64,000 bases of DNA from JAEUJZ01 sp964460115 (GTDB taxonomy: Bacteria; Myxococcota_A; Polyangia; Palsa-1104; JAEUJZ01), in contig CAYWPR010000022.1 of assembly GCA_964460115.1 (NCBI GenBank), positions 1 to 64,000 of the forward strand, in the 5' to 3' direction. Shown here piece by piece: positions 32,036 through 40,499 of this stretch. Positions within the stretch are counted from its first letter, which is position 1; each line of letters begins with the position of its first letter. The notes under the pieces were generated by a model, which saw only the letters and a list, made by a program, of their open reading frames with translations, was not told the origin of the DNA and ran no database searches. A program made the position numbers and the translations under genes.

Positions 32036-33954
32036 GAATTGCGGGCCATGATCATAAGAATGGAGACAGCGGCCGGAGTGATTCCGGGAATGCGGCTGGC
32101 CTGACCAATCGAGCGCGGTCTATATCGGCCGAGCTTTTCCACGACCTCACGCGACAATCCGGGTATTTTTTCGTACGCGGCATCGGCCGGCAGCGCGGTT
32201 TCTTCCAAGCTGCGAAAGCGCTGCGCTTCGGCGTGCTGACGCGCCAAATAGCCTTCGTATTTGATGGCCGTTTCGATGCGCTCAAAAAGCGCTGGCTCGG
32301 CCAGCGGGGTGCGATCGAGCGCCGTGAGCAGCGCCACATAGCCAAGCTCGGGGCGACGCAATAGCTCGGCAAGCGAGGTCGGACGCAACAGCTTTGTGGT
32401 GCCGAGCGCCTCTAGCTGATCGTTGGTTCCGGCATCGGGATAGATCATCGTGCCGTTTAGCCGAGAGAGCTCGGCGTCTAAAATGGCCCGCCGATTGGTG
32501 TAGGCTTGCCAGCGGCTGTCATCGACAAGCCCCAGCCGTCGTCCGAGAGGCATCAGGCGCTCGTCGGCGTTGTCTTCGCGCAAAAGCAATCGATATTCGG
32601 CCCGCGCTGTCATCATGCGGTAGGGCTCATCGACCCCTTTGGTCACAAGATCGTCGACAAGTACACCGAGATAAGCTTGATCACGTCCGAACACCAGTTC
32701 TTCGGGCTTTGCGGAATCGCCGCTGCGCAGCTTCAGCGCGGCATTGGCCCCGGCCAACAGCCCCTGGCTGGCCGCTTCTTCGTAGCCCGAAGTGCCGTTG
32801 ATTTGCCCGGCCAGATACAAACCGGCGACGTGGCGTGCCTCTAAAGTCGGCAAAAGCTGCGTCGGATCGCAAAAATCATATTCGACGGCATAGCCAAAGC
32901 GCAGCAAACGGGCGCGCTCTAGCCCCGGAATGCTTTGCACGACGGCGATTTGTATATCGGCGGGCAGCGAGGTCGAAATGCCGTTTGGATACACCTCGCA
33001 AGTGTCTAGCCCCTCGGGTTCCAAAAAGATCTGGTGGCGTGGCTTGTCGGCAAAGCGCACAACTTTGTCCTCGATAGAAGGACAGTAGCGCGGGCCGATG
33101 CCGGTGATGCGCCCGGCGTACAGCGGCGAGCGGTGCAGATTTTTTAGAATGAGCTCGTGCGTCTCGGCCGTGGTGTGGGTAATAAAACAGTCGCGCTGCT
33201 CAAGCGGCGGCGCCGGTCCGTCCACGCAAAAAGCCGGCAGCGGCAAGTCGCCGGGCTGGCGTTCCAGGCTTTGAAAATCAATGGTGCGGCCGTCGATGCG
33301 ACACGGCGTGCCGGTCTTCATGCGGCCGATGCGAAATCCCAGCTCTTTGAGCGAAGCAGACAGTCCGCGGGCGGGGGGTTCGCCCATGCGCCCGCCGTCT
33401 TGCTGCTCTTGGCCGACGTGCAGCCGGCCCATCAGAAACGTGCCAGTAGTTAGAATGACCGCTTTGCCGGCAAACCACACGCCCATGGTGGTGGCGACGC
33501 CGACAATGCGATAACGCGCTTCGGAGCTAGAACCACCGGCGGAGGCTGCCGGCAGCTCTTCATAAAGCAGGCGCTGCCCTTCGGCTTGCTGTATTTCCAC
33601 AAGCGGCTCTTGTTCCAGCGCCCAGCGGATGCGTGCGCGATAGCGAACTTTGTCGGCCTGAACGCGCGTCGAACGCACCGCCGCCCCCTTGCTGGCGTTT
33701 AAGCGGCGAAACTGAATGCCCGTGGCATCGGCGGCGCGGCCCATGGCCCCGCCCAGGGCTTCGATCTCTTTGACCAGTTGCCCCTTGCCGACTCCGCCGA
33801 CCGCCGGGTTGCAGGACATGTGACCGATGGTGTCTAGATTGCCCGACAAAAGCAGCACACGCTGTCCCAGGCGTGCGGCAGCCAGCGCCGCCTCACAGCC
33901 GGCATGGCCACCTCCGACGACGATGACTTCATAGGAATGCGGATATTTAATCAT
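32029..33954 (-). CDS. mnmG: MnmG (GidA), tRNA uridine-34 modification enzyme
   Basis: MnmG works with MnmE to add carboxymethylaminomethyl groups to U34 of certain tRNAs, using FAD and methylene-tetrahydrofolate. The 641-residue protein shows the FAD loop VVGGGHAGCEAA (12-23), the family signature GHMSCNPAVGG, KTGTPCRIDGRT, GPRYCPSIEDK and the C-terminal helical MnmE-binding domain ending in GLSREVVEKLGRYRP and IGQASRIPGITPAA. Length and motifs are typical. It overlaps the TonB receptor gene upstream by four bases (ATGA arrangement), which makes co-translation likely. Confidence 0.97.
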   Translation of the reverse strand: MIKYPHSYEVIVVGGGHAGCEAALAAARLGQRVLLLSGNLDTIGHMSCNPAVGGVGKGQLVKEIEALGGAMGRAADATGIQFRRLNASKGAAVRSTRVQADKVRYRARIRWALEQEPLVEIQQAEGQRLLYEELPAASAGGSSSEARYRIVGVATTMGVWFAGKAVILTTGTFLMGRLHVGQEQQDGGRMGEPPARGLSASLKELGFRIGRMKTGTPCRIDGRTIDFQSLERQPGDLPLPAFCVDGPAPPLEQRDCFITHTTAETHELILKNLHRSPLYAGRITGIGPRYCPSIEDKVVRFADKPRHQIFLEPEGLDTCEVYPNGISTSLPADIQIAVVQSIPGLERARLLRFGYAVEYDFCDPTQLLPTLEARHVAGLYLAGQINGTSGYEEAASQGLLAGANAALKLRSGDSAKPEELVFGRDQAYLGVLVDDLVTKGVDEPYRMMTARAEYRLLLREDNADERLMPLGRRLGLVDDSRWQAYTNRRAILDAELSRLNGTMIYPDAGTNDQLEALGTTKLLRPTSLAELLRRPELGYVALLTALDRTPLAEPALFERIETAIKYEGYLARQHAEAQRFRSLEETALPADAAYEKIPGLSREVVEKLGRYRPRSIGQASRIPGITPAAVSILMIMARNSQ

Positions 33955-36029
33955 TGTAAGCGGCCCGCGAGCGTAGCATAGACAGAGCGTCCCGGAAGCG
34001 GGTAGTCGTAGATGTCGGCCAGCGGAATCAGCCGTTCCTGATTTCCCGAAAGCGGCAGCCGCACCGGCAGCGCCCGCGTATCAGCGAGATTGCGAATCTC
34101 AATGCTTAGGCTGATGTGCCAGTCTCCATGCGGTCCGCTTTGTAGGCGCAGTGCGTGCAGCGCCCGCGGCGGTCGCGGCTGCAAATTGCCGGGGTCTAGA
34201 TAGACAAGCGATGTGTAGTCCAGTTCGTAGCCCAGGCCATAGCCGCGATGGGCCAGATCGAGGCGCAAAAACACGCTGTGTGCCGGCCGGCCGGGCAACA
34301 GATTGCCGAAGCTGCCGGTCGCGGTGCTGCGGTCGCGCGCATCAAGGAAGGTGTAATTCGTCTGCACACTGACTAGGTCGCGCAGGCGAATCTGCGCCGC
34401 AAGTTCCACGCCGGCCGTCTGCACCTGCCCGACGTTGAAGGCGCGCAGACCCGGCCCGATGCGCACCGAATTGATGAAGTCGTCGATGCGTCGCAAAAAT
34501 CCGTGCGCTTCTAAAGATCCGCGCAGCCAGCCAAAGGCCGCCGCCGGTCCCTGCAAGCGGCCGCCGGCTTCTACAAGCCAAGCGGATTCGGGGCGCAGCG
34601 TCACATTGGAACGAAAAAAAGCGCCGTCGCCAAATAGTTCCAAAAAAGTCGGCAGGCGCACAAAGCGCCCGCCGCCCATGCGCAGAAGCAGCCATTTTGT
34701 GACATGCCACCGAGCGGACAGCCGCGGCGCCAAAAAGCTCTGAAACACCGCTGCCGGCTCCTCGGTCAGCGGCAGCGCCCCGGCCACAGGGCGAAACAAA
34801 CTGCGAGCCAGGAGCGCATGAACGCCCGGAGCAATCAGCAGCCGATCGTCTAAAAAGCGCAGCTCGCCGCCCAGTCCCCAAAGTCCGCGCAGACGCTCGC
34901 TGGTAGTGGGGCGCGCCATGACGCAGTCCTGTCGCGGGGCTGGGCACAGATCGGTGCTGCTCAGGTGTTCGTAGCGCAGCTCCCCTATAAGCACCAGCGT
35001 CTGCGCGGCCCAGTTTGTAGCCGCCGCCAAAGCCGCCTCGGGATTCACCTGCCGATCGCGAAATAACCGCGCAATGGTGCGCAGCCCCGTTTGCTGACTG
35101 AGCTGTTCCAAATGACTCGGCGGCACGATGCCCAAGTCGCGCAAGGCCGATCGTTCGAGCAGCGCGTGCGCATCCAGCGCCAACTGCAAGCGCCCGCTAA
35201 GCAAATCGGCCTGCCCGCCGCCGTTTACAAGGGCCCGCCCCAGGCTCAGCGTTGGCTGTCCGGGCTGCGCCGCGGCCTGACCGATGCTGGCCACTCCCTG
35301 CTGTTTGAAAACCCCGTGCACGCCCAAAAAGTAACTGCCGCGACCAGTTTCACCGCTTAGCCGCACCTCGATGACGCCTTGATCAAAGCCGTCGTTGCGC
35401 CGGCGCAGCTCATGCAGCTCGTTTGTGTAAATCAGCCCGCCGTTTGACAAATAGGGAAAGTCGCCCGTTGCTCCTTGATAACTGAGGGTGGCCGCAACGT
35501 GCAGGCCGCCGCTTTGGCCACTTTGGCCGATGATGAGCTTGCGCAACCCAAACGACCCGCTGCCAAGAAGCGCCCAGGTGGTTTTGGCTCCCATGCCGCG
35601 GCGGCTGATTAGGTTGATGGCGCCGCCGATGGCATCCATGCCCACTTCCAGCGGCGGCACGCCGCGGTAGACCTCGACGCGTTCGGCACCGTCTACGGGA
35701 ACTAGCGAAAGGTCGATGGCCGCTTGTGCGCCCCGCTGCAGGGGAACCCCATCGATTAGCACCGCCACTTGGCTGGAATCGGCACCGCGCAAAAGCGCGC
35801 CGCTCCACTGGCCTAGGCCTCCGGATGAGCGAATTTGTACGCCGGGCTGACCGGCCAGCACTTCGGCCAGCGATACTTTGTAGGCGCTAGGCGCGCCGCT
35901 TTGCCCGGGCAGCCCAAGCTCTATGACGCCAACCGCCGAAGGATCGTCGCGCGCTGGAGGGGGCGCACTGACCATCGTTTGAAAGATCAGCCAGCACAGG
36001 CTGCTGCCACTAAGAAGCGGCATCGACAT
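33951..36029 (-). CDS. TonB-dependent outer-membrane receptor
   Basis: A 692-residue outer-membrane gated channel for siderophores, cobalamin or other scarce nutrients. A short signal-like start (LLSGSSLCWLIFQTMVSA) is followed by a plug domain (about 40-150) with YKVSLAEVLAGQPGVQI, GLGQWSGALLRGADSSQVAVL, VEVYRGVPPLEVG and AIGGAINLISR, typical of BtuB/FecA-type plugs, and a barrel of about 22 strands. The TonB box is not obvious, though VGVIELGL near residue 33 is a possible one. The last residues are RLQ, not the usual aromatic, so the final strand may be atypical. No TonB, ExbB or transporter gene is nearby; it sits between a kinase gene and mnmG. Confidence 0.87.
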   Translation of the reverse strand: MSMPLLSGSSLCWLIFQTMVSAPPPARDDPSAVGVIELGLPGQSGAPSAYKVSLAEVLAGQPGVQIRSSGGLGQWSGALLRGADSSQVAVLIDGVPLQRGAQAAIDLSLVPVDGAERVEVYRGVPPLEVGMDAIGGAINLISRRGMGAKTTWALLGSGSFGLRKLIIGQSGQSGGLHVAATLSYQGATGDFPYLSNGGLIYTNELHELRRRNDGFDQGVIEVRLSGETGRGSYFLGVHGVFKQQGVASIGQAAAQPGQPTLSLGRALVNGGGQADLLSGRLQLALDAHALLERSALRDLGIVPPSHLEQLSQQTGLRTIARLFRDRQVNPEAALAAATNWAAQTLVLIGELRYEHLSSTDLCPAPRQDCVMARPTTSERLRGLWGLGGELRFLDDRLLIAPGVHALLARSLFRPVAGALPLTEEPAAVFQSFLAPRLSARWHVTKWLLLRMGGGRFVRLPTFLELFGDGAFFRSNVTLRPESAWLVEAGGRLQGPAAAFGWLRGSLEAHGFLRRIDDFINSVRIGPGLRAFNVGQVQTAGVELAAQIRLRDLVSVQTNYTFLDARDRSTATGSFGNLLPGRPAHSVFLRLDLAHRGYGLGYELDYTSLVYLDPGNLQPRPPRALHALRLQSGPHGDWHISLSIEIRNLADTRALPVRLPLSGNQERLIPLADIYDYPLPGRSVYATLAGRLQ

Positions 36030-36066
36030 GGGCGCAGGCTAGCAAAACAAGGGCGGCGCGCCGCGG

Positions 36067-37803
36067 CTATTTTATCAGTTCGATGCCGTCGTCGGTTAAG
36101 GGCGTGTCTTTGCCAGAATCATTGACGGGTGGAGGAAGCACATGCCCTTTTTTCGGCAGCGGTTTGGGCAGAAGCGGCTTGTGCTGGGGCGTAACCGCGG
36201 GAGGCGTAGTCGTCGGGGGGGGGCTTGTTCCGGTGCTTGGCAAAGCAGTCGGCGGTGTGGGGGGCGTATTGATCGGCGGCGTATTGATCGGCGGCGTATT
36301 GATCGGCGGCGTATTGACCGGCGGAGCATTGACCGGTGGAGTGGCCGGCTCATTTTGCGCCATGTCGGCGCTTGGCGGGCTTGCGGGCGCCGACATGTCC
36401 AGCTTTGACTGCGGCGTCAGAGTTTCGTGGCGACTGGCGCTGCTGCTTTCATCAAAAGTCACCTCGTAGTCCTGATATCCGGTTGCGCGCAGAATCACCA
36501 CGACTTTGCCCGCGCCTTTGACTTGTTCATGAAACCACGGGGTGCTGCCCAGCACCGCACCGTCGCTTTTGCGAATGACAAGCGCGCTGTCCGGCACGCT
36601 GCTGAGCGACCAATTCACGTGCAAAAGCGGCGGCGGTGGCGGCACCGGCTTGAAGATGCGCAGCTTGGTTTCCACTTGCGCCAAAAGCGGCTGCAGCATT
36701 CCGGTTTGCCAGCCGCCGACCGCGGCGCCGCCAAGCACCAAAAGCAAAAGCAAATAGGTGTAGCCGCGGCCGCTGCGCTGCGTTGGCTCGGTGGTAATGA
36801 TCACCGAATGGCTGCTGCTGCCGGTGCTGCTGTTTTGTCCGTTGGCCACGGGAAGCGTTGGCGCGGTGGGGTGGGGGCCGCTTATTTGCGGTGCGCTATG
36901 CCCCGGCGCGCCGAGCATCGCCATGACCGGATGTCCGCCCGGCAAAAGCAAGGGGGTCAGGCGCTCAAGTTCTCCCGTGACAAGCACCATGCTTGGGCGC
37001 TCTTGCGCATCTTTGGCCATCATGCGCTCGACAAGCGCCGCCATAGGCTCGGGGACGTTGGAATCGACTTCGCGCAGCGGCCGGGCCTTGGAGAAGATAT
37101 GCATGGCCATGACTTCGCCTTGCCCCTCGGCGCGAAACGGCAAGTGTCCGACCAGCATGCGATACATCACGATGCCCAGCGAGTAGACGTCGGCTTTGTC
37201 GGTCACCGAGCCGGCGCCTTTGCACTGCTCGGGAGCCATATAAGACGCGGTGCCTAGAACCATGCCGGTGTTGGTCTTATAGTCCTCGGCCCCCGGACCG
37301 ACGTAGTCGGTGACCTTGGCGACGCCAAAATCGAGAATTTTGACGCGCTCGCCGCCGGGCATTTCCGAATCTGGGACCAGCATGACGTTGTCGGGCTTCA
37401 GATCGCGATGGACGATGCCCTTGGCATGTGCCGCGGCCAGCGCCGAAGCGATCTGACGGCTGATGCGAATGGTATCGGGCAGCGGCAGCTTGCCTCCCGA
37501 TGCGCGCAAGCGCACCGATAACGGCTCGCCGCGCAAAAACTCCATGATGATGTAGGCTGTGCCGTCTGGCAGATGGCCAAACTCGAAAATCTGCACAATA
37601 CCTGAGTGCTCGATGCGGCTGGCGGCCTTGCCCTCATTCAAAAACCGCATGGCGATCTGGGGATCCTGCGAAAGCTCCTGCCGTAACAGCTTGATGGCTG
37701 CTTTTCGGCCGAGTTGTTCGTGGATCGCCTCATAGACAGCACCCATGCCGCCTTGGCCGATCTTGCGCACCACCCGGTAGCTACTGATGCGCTGTCCTTC
37801 CAT
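36067..37803 (-). CDS. receptor Ser/Thr protein kinase with PEGA-like sensor domain
   Basis: A Hanks-type kinase of about 578 residues. Kinase domain about 6-270: glycine loop GQGGMGAVYEA, AIKLL lysine, HRDLKPDN catalytic loop, DFGVAK, and the GTASYMAPEQ activation segment end. A linker with Pro/Ser follows, then one transmembrane helix (about 345-368), then an extracytoplasmic part with a PEGA-like beta domain (SALVIRKSDGAVLGSTPW ... ATGYQDYEV) and a Pro/Thr/Asn-rich repeat tail. The ATG chosen has GGAG six bases before it; upstream TTG and ATG codons are in frame. It is the first gene of a three-gene group with the TonB receptor and mnmG. Confidence 0.9.
   Translation of the reverse strand: MEGQRISSYRVVRKIGQGGMGAVYEAIHEQLGRKAAIKLLRQELSQDPQIAMRFLNEGKAASRIEHSGIVQIFEFGHLPDGTAYIIMEFLRGEPLSVRLRASGGKLPLPDTIRISRQIASALAAAHAKGIVHRDLKPDNVMLVPDSEMPGGERVKILDFGVAKVTDYVGPGAEDYKTNTGMVLGTASYMAPEQCKGAGSVTDKADVYSLGIVMYRMLVGHLPFRAEGQGEVMAMHIFSKARPLREVDSNVPEPMAALVERMMAKDAQERPSMVLVTGELERLTPLLLPGGHPVMAMLGAPGHSAPQISGPHPTAPTLPVANGQNSSTGSSSHSVIITTEPTQRSGRGYTYLLLLLVLGGAAVGGWQTGMLQPLLAQVETKLRIFKPVPPPPPLLHVNWSLSSVPDSALVIRKSDGAVLGSTPWFHEQVKGAGKVVVILRATGYQDYEVTFDESSSASRHETLTPQSKLDMSAPASPPSADMAQNEPATPPVNAPPVNTPPINTPPINTPPINTPPTPPTALPSTGTSPPPTTTPPAVTPQHKPLLPKPLPKKGHVLPPPVNDSGKDTPLTDDGIELIK
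36259..36342 (-). repeat. 15-bp tandem repeat encoding Asn-Thr-Pro-Pro-Ile units
   Basis: Three identical copies of a 15-base unit (36271-36315) are flanked by degenerate copies on both sides, five to six in all. They encode NTPPI/NAPPV pentapeptides in the tail of the kinase. Identity between the central copies suggests recent slippage. Confidence 0.85.
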
Positions 37804-37834
37804 GCCTGCTCCAGGCATATTATCGCCCAAAACC

Positions 37835-37848
37835 CAGTAAGTTTACTG
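37835..37848. promoter_or_regulatory. palindrome and -10 box in divergent kinase/TPR promoter region
   Basis: CAGTAA-GT-TTACTG is a perfect inverted repeat with six-base arms in the 62-base gap between the divergent kinase and TPR genes. A TATAAT hexamer (37850-37855) lies right beside it, ten bases before the TPR gene ATG. The palindrome would overlap the RNA polymerase site, as expected for a repressor, but no regulator is nearby. Confidence 0.4.
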
Positions 37849-37865
37849 ATATAATAACGGAACCT

Positions 37866-38732
37866 ATGAAGTTGGCCCTGCTCAGCTCATGTCGCCCGCT
37901 GCCCGTGCAATTTCGATGGGTTCGGCCGATTTTTTGGAGCGCCGCGCTGGTGCTGGTCGTACTCGGTCTGACTGCATCCCCGGTCTTTGCCGACCGGGCC
38001 GACCAATATTATAAGCGCGCTCTTAAGGACTACGAAAACAAGGATTACCCGAGCGCCATTCGCGAATTTCAGGCGGCCTATAGGGTTCGGCAGCTGCCCA
38101 AGATCTTGCTGAACATTGGACAAGTCTATCGCAAGCTGGGCATGGCCAGCACGGCGCTGAAATTTTACGAACATTATCTGCGCGTTGAACCAAACCCCAA
38201 GCCCGAGATCAAAGCCGAGGTCGACCGCTATATTGCGCAGACTCGGGCCATGCTGGATCCGCCGGAATTTGTCACCCCGCCTTCTGTCAAGATGTCAGCG
38301 GCCGAAGCCGCCGCGGCGGCCGTAGCCGCAGCGCCTTCGGATGTCACTCCGGTGACCGTCCCCGAACTTTATAGTGACGACGATCTGCCTTCGCTAAGCC
38401 AGGTCGGACAACGCGATGCCACCGGCAAAATCAAAGCGCGGCCAGGGGCGGCTGAGACTCCGCAGGTGGAGAACTCGGCCGGACCCGCGGCGATGCGGCC
38501 TGCACCTGGTGTGCTTGCGCCCGCGCCGCCGCAGTGGAATACGCCGCTGCCCCTGCTTCCAAATCGCCCGGCGGAACCGATGGCCCCGCCGCCCAATCCG
38601 CCTTTTTACAAACAAAAGTGGTTCTGGGCTGTTGTTGGCGGAGTGGCCGGTGTGGCGCTAATTACCGGCGTGGCGGTCGGCGTGCAACGGACAAGTGCGG
38701 GGCCGGCAGATGTTCTGCACCCAGGGAAATAG
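37866..38732 (+). CDS. TPR protein with signal peptide and C-terminal membrane helix
   Basis: The 288-residue protein has an N-terminal signal or anchor (ALVLVVLGLTASPVFA, cleavage probably near residue 43), about two tetratricopeptide units (ADQYYKRALKDYENKDYPSAI..FQAAY and ILLNIGQVYRKLGMASTALKFYEHYL), a long Pro/Ala-rich region and a C-terminal transmembrane helix (FWAVVGGVAGVALITGVAVGV) after FYKQKW. This layout is familiar from myxobacterial proteins encoded near Ser/Thr kinases. It probably acts as a periplasmic adaptor anchored in the inner membrane. It is divergent from the kinase gene 62 bases away. Confidence 0.8.
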   Translation: MKLALLSSCRPLPVQFRWVRPIFWSAALVLVVLGLTASPVFADRADQYYKRALKDYENKDYPSAIREFQAAYRVRQLPKILLNIGQVYRKLGMASTALKFYEHYLRVEPNPKPEIKAEVDRYIAQTRAMLDPPEFVTPPSVKMSAAEAAAAAVAAAPSDVTPVTVPELYSDDDLPSLSQVGQRDATGKIKARPGAAETPQVENSAGPAAMRPAPGVLAPAPPQWNTPLPLLPNRPAEPMAPPPNPPFYKQKWFWAVVGGVAGVALITGVAVGVQRTSAGPADVLHPGK

Positions 38733-38751
38733 TCCGCCGATGGAGCAAATG

Positions 38752-39156
38752 ATGATCAAGAAGCGATTTGGGTTTCGGCGGGGAGTGCGAATTTTTCAAA
38801 GCTGGCTCAGCATCTTTCTGGGCGCGTTTTTGTGGGCGAGCTGCGGTCGGCCGGCCAATTTGGTAATGGTCAACGTGGCAGGGCTCGAGCCCAGCATCAC
38901 CGAACTGCACGTGCAATTGACTCTGGACGGTACAAAGGCGCGCAATCTGCAGCCGAGCGACGCGGATCCGGATGCCTATTCATTTGCGGTCTATAAAGAA
39001 ATGTACCGCTTCGGCATAGAGATTCCCTCCGGCACGCAGCAGCTTGGAGTGCATATAGACGGTCTAAATACCAATCGCGTGATCATCAAAGTGGCGGACG
39101 GACAGCTGAATCTAAATCAGCAACAGGATCTGAACGTCAGCCTGCGCCTTCCTTAG
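38752..39156 (+). CDS. small lipoprotein of unknown function
   Basis: A basic start (MIKKRFGFRRGVR), a hydrophobic run and the lipobox-like WASC near residue 26 suggest a lipoprotein of about 110 mature residues. The rest is predicted beta-rich (LVMVNVAGLEPSITELHVQLTLDG, RFGIEIPSGTQQLGVHIDGL), like an Ig-like or bacterial sandwich domain. The start was chosen because GGAG lies six bases upstream; ATGs three and twelve bases earlier are in frame. It follows the TPR gene by 19 bases and may share its transcript. I do not recognise the family. Confidence 0.65.
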   Translation: MIKKRFGFRRGVRIFQSWLSIFLGAFLWASCGRPANLVMVNVAGLEPSITELHVQLTLDGTKARNLQPSDADPDAYSFAVYKEMYRFGIEIPSGTQQLGVHIDGLNTNRVIIKVADGQLNLNQQQDLNVSLRLP

Positions 39157-39165
39157 CCTTTGGTC

Positions 39166-39759
39166 ATGGATGGAGCAAGCTCACCCGGCAGCGGTCTAGA
39201 TCATTTGCTGCTGCACATGCTTGCTCAGCCAGAGGCTCGGCAGTCTTTGCGAAACGCTCGAGCGGAAGGCCAAACTGGCTTTGCGCGCGCCGGACTTTTT
39301 GTCGGGCTTCTGGGTTTTGCGCAAAGCGAACGCGAGCCATCGGCCAAGCCGTGCAAAGATGCGTTCTTTCAGCAAAACTTGTGCACAAGCGCGCAAGCGG
39401 TGGGCCAGGGCGGGCTGCTTTGGGCATTGGCGCTCGGTTGCCTGCTGCCTCCGCCAGAACAAGCCGTGGGCTGCGCGATCGTTCTGCCTGCTTTTTCCGA
39501 CATGGGTGTCGATGGGACCTTGGCGATCGAGCAGCAGCTTTTGAAACCGCTCCCCGGAAGCTACGTCGTGGGCATTTGGGCAGAGCGTCAGGCTGATGCG
39601 CGCTTATTGGCCAGCGCGAGCGAAGTTCCGCTGTGGCCCATCGGTCGTACCAGCGGCAAAGATCTGATTTTGCGCACGAGTGCAGGCGGTGCTGATTTTC
39701 AAGAAATTTTGCGGCTGCCCATCGCCGCGCTGCGTGCTGCCGCCGATCTTAGAGATTGA
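39166..39759 (+). CDS. PurL/PurM C-terminal-like fragment (AIRS_C), probably non-catalytic
   Basis: The 197-residue product shows, in order, features like the C-terminal half of PurL: AGLFVGLLGFAQSE (compare the VFLLG strand), QAVGQGGLLWALALGCLL (compare the DxSxGGLxxALAE motif, with the Asp lost), a middle acidic stretch, SEVPLWPIGRTSGKDLIL (compare xxIGxVxxGxxLxI) and the ending LRLPIAALRAAADL (compare LPxAELRxAW). It could be a decayed purL remnant or a free domain with a new role. The match is from pattern memory only, hence low confidence. A TTG six bases upstream is in frame. It starts ten bases after the lipoprotein stop. Confidence 0.5.
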   Translation: MDGASSPGSGLDHLLLHMLAQPEARQSLRNARAEGQTGFARAGLFVGLLGFAQSEREPSAKPCKDAFFQQNLCTSAQAVGQGGLLWALALGCLLPPPEQAVGCAIVLPAFSDMGVDGTLAIEQQLLKPLPGSYVVGIWAERQADARLLASASEVPLWPIGRTSGKDLILRTSAGGADFQEILRLPIAALRAAADLRD

Positions 39760-39791
39760 GACCGGCTAGGCGGTTTGTCGAGCCAGTCGGC

Positions 39792-40499
39792 TTATTTGGC
39801 GGGAGCCGCTTTTTTGAGCGCTGCTTCTTCCAGCTTTTTCGCTTCGATCTCGGCCTGCATATTCGGGCCGACGTACTGCTTGTTGTTGTCATCAAGCACG
39901 CTGAAAAAAACTAGCAAGCCGTCGCTGGCTGAAAAGCCTTTGGGGCTGCTCTGCTGAAAGACGCCTTCAAAAACATACTGCTTGCCGACGGTAATCTTAG
40001 GCTCTCGGGCCTTAAAAGCCCGCTGCTCGACCACTAGCATCGCCTTGTCTTTGGGCGCGCTGGCTTCATCGGCGACAAACATATGCGGTTCGTCGCAGGG
40101 CTTGCAGTTCTGATTTTTCGGACAGACGGGACACTGATAAACCTCAAGCAGATACGCCTTGACCTTGACTTTGTTGCCAAGGTACTTGTTCTTCTGCTCG
40201 CTGTAGCGATGAAATTCTTTGCGCAGCCCGTATACCGAGACGGAACCATCGGGGTACTCACGCGGGGTACTCGGTTCGGCGAACGATGGCGGCGGCGGCA
40301 AAGTGACTTTGAGTCCGGGCAGCAGCGTGGCCCCCGGTTCATCCAGCAAGCCACCGCCACCGCTCGGGCAACCCGAAGTCACCACCAATAAGCCGAATAA
40401 TCCCAAGGCCAAAGTAGATCCGGCTAGTGCAGATCCAAAAAGACCCGTTCCAACCAGAGTCGATCCATGTAGACGTTGGAGCCGTGAAGATGTACGCAT
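39792..40499 (-). CDS. Cys-rich lipoprotein of unknown function
   Basis: The start chosen gives a 235-residue protein with a long Gly/Leu/Ala hydrophobic signal and lipobox TSGC (near residue 43), so it should be a lipoprotein. The mature part has a Pro-rich start, then a beta-rich domain that includes four closely spaced cysteines in CPVCPKNQNCKPCDEPHMF, which could bind a metal or form disulfides, and the phrase GKQYVFEGVFQQ, which recalls OB-fold tRNA-type anticodon-like strands. It ends in a charged helix (EIEAKKLEEAALKKA). Family unknown. Its start codon overlaps that of the divergent solute-binding protein gene. Confidence 0.7.
   Translation of the reverse strand: MRTSSRLQRLHGSTLVGTGLFGSALAGSTLALGLFGLLVVTSGCPSGGGGLLDEPGATLLPGLKVTLPPPPSFAEPSTPREYPDGSVSVYGLRKEFHRYSEQKNKYLGNKVKVKAYLLEVYQCPVCPKNQNCKPCDEPHMFVADEASAPKDKAMLVVEQRAFKAREPKITVGKQYVFEGVFQQSSPKGFSASDGLLVFFSVLDDNNKQYVGPNMQAEIEAKKLEEAALKKAAPAK

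Noticed and set aside
36259..36342. CRISPR array
   Set aside because: Units of 15 bases with no spacers, in frame with a kinase coding region, are a coding tandem repeat. No cas gene is near.
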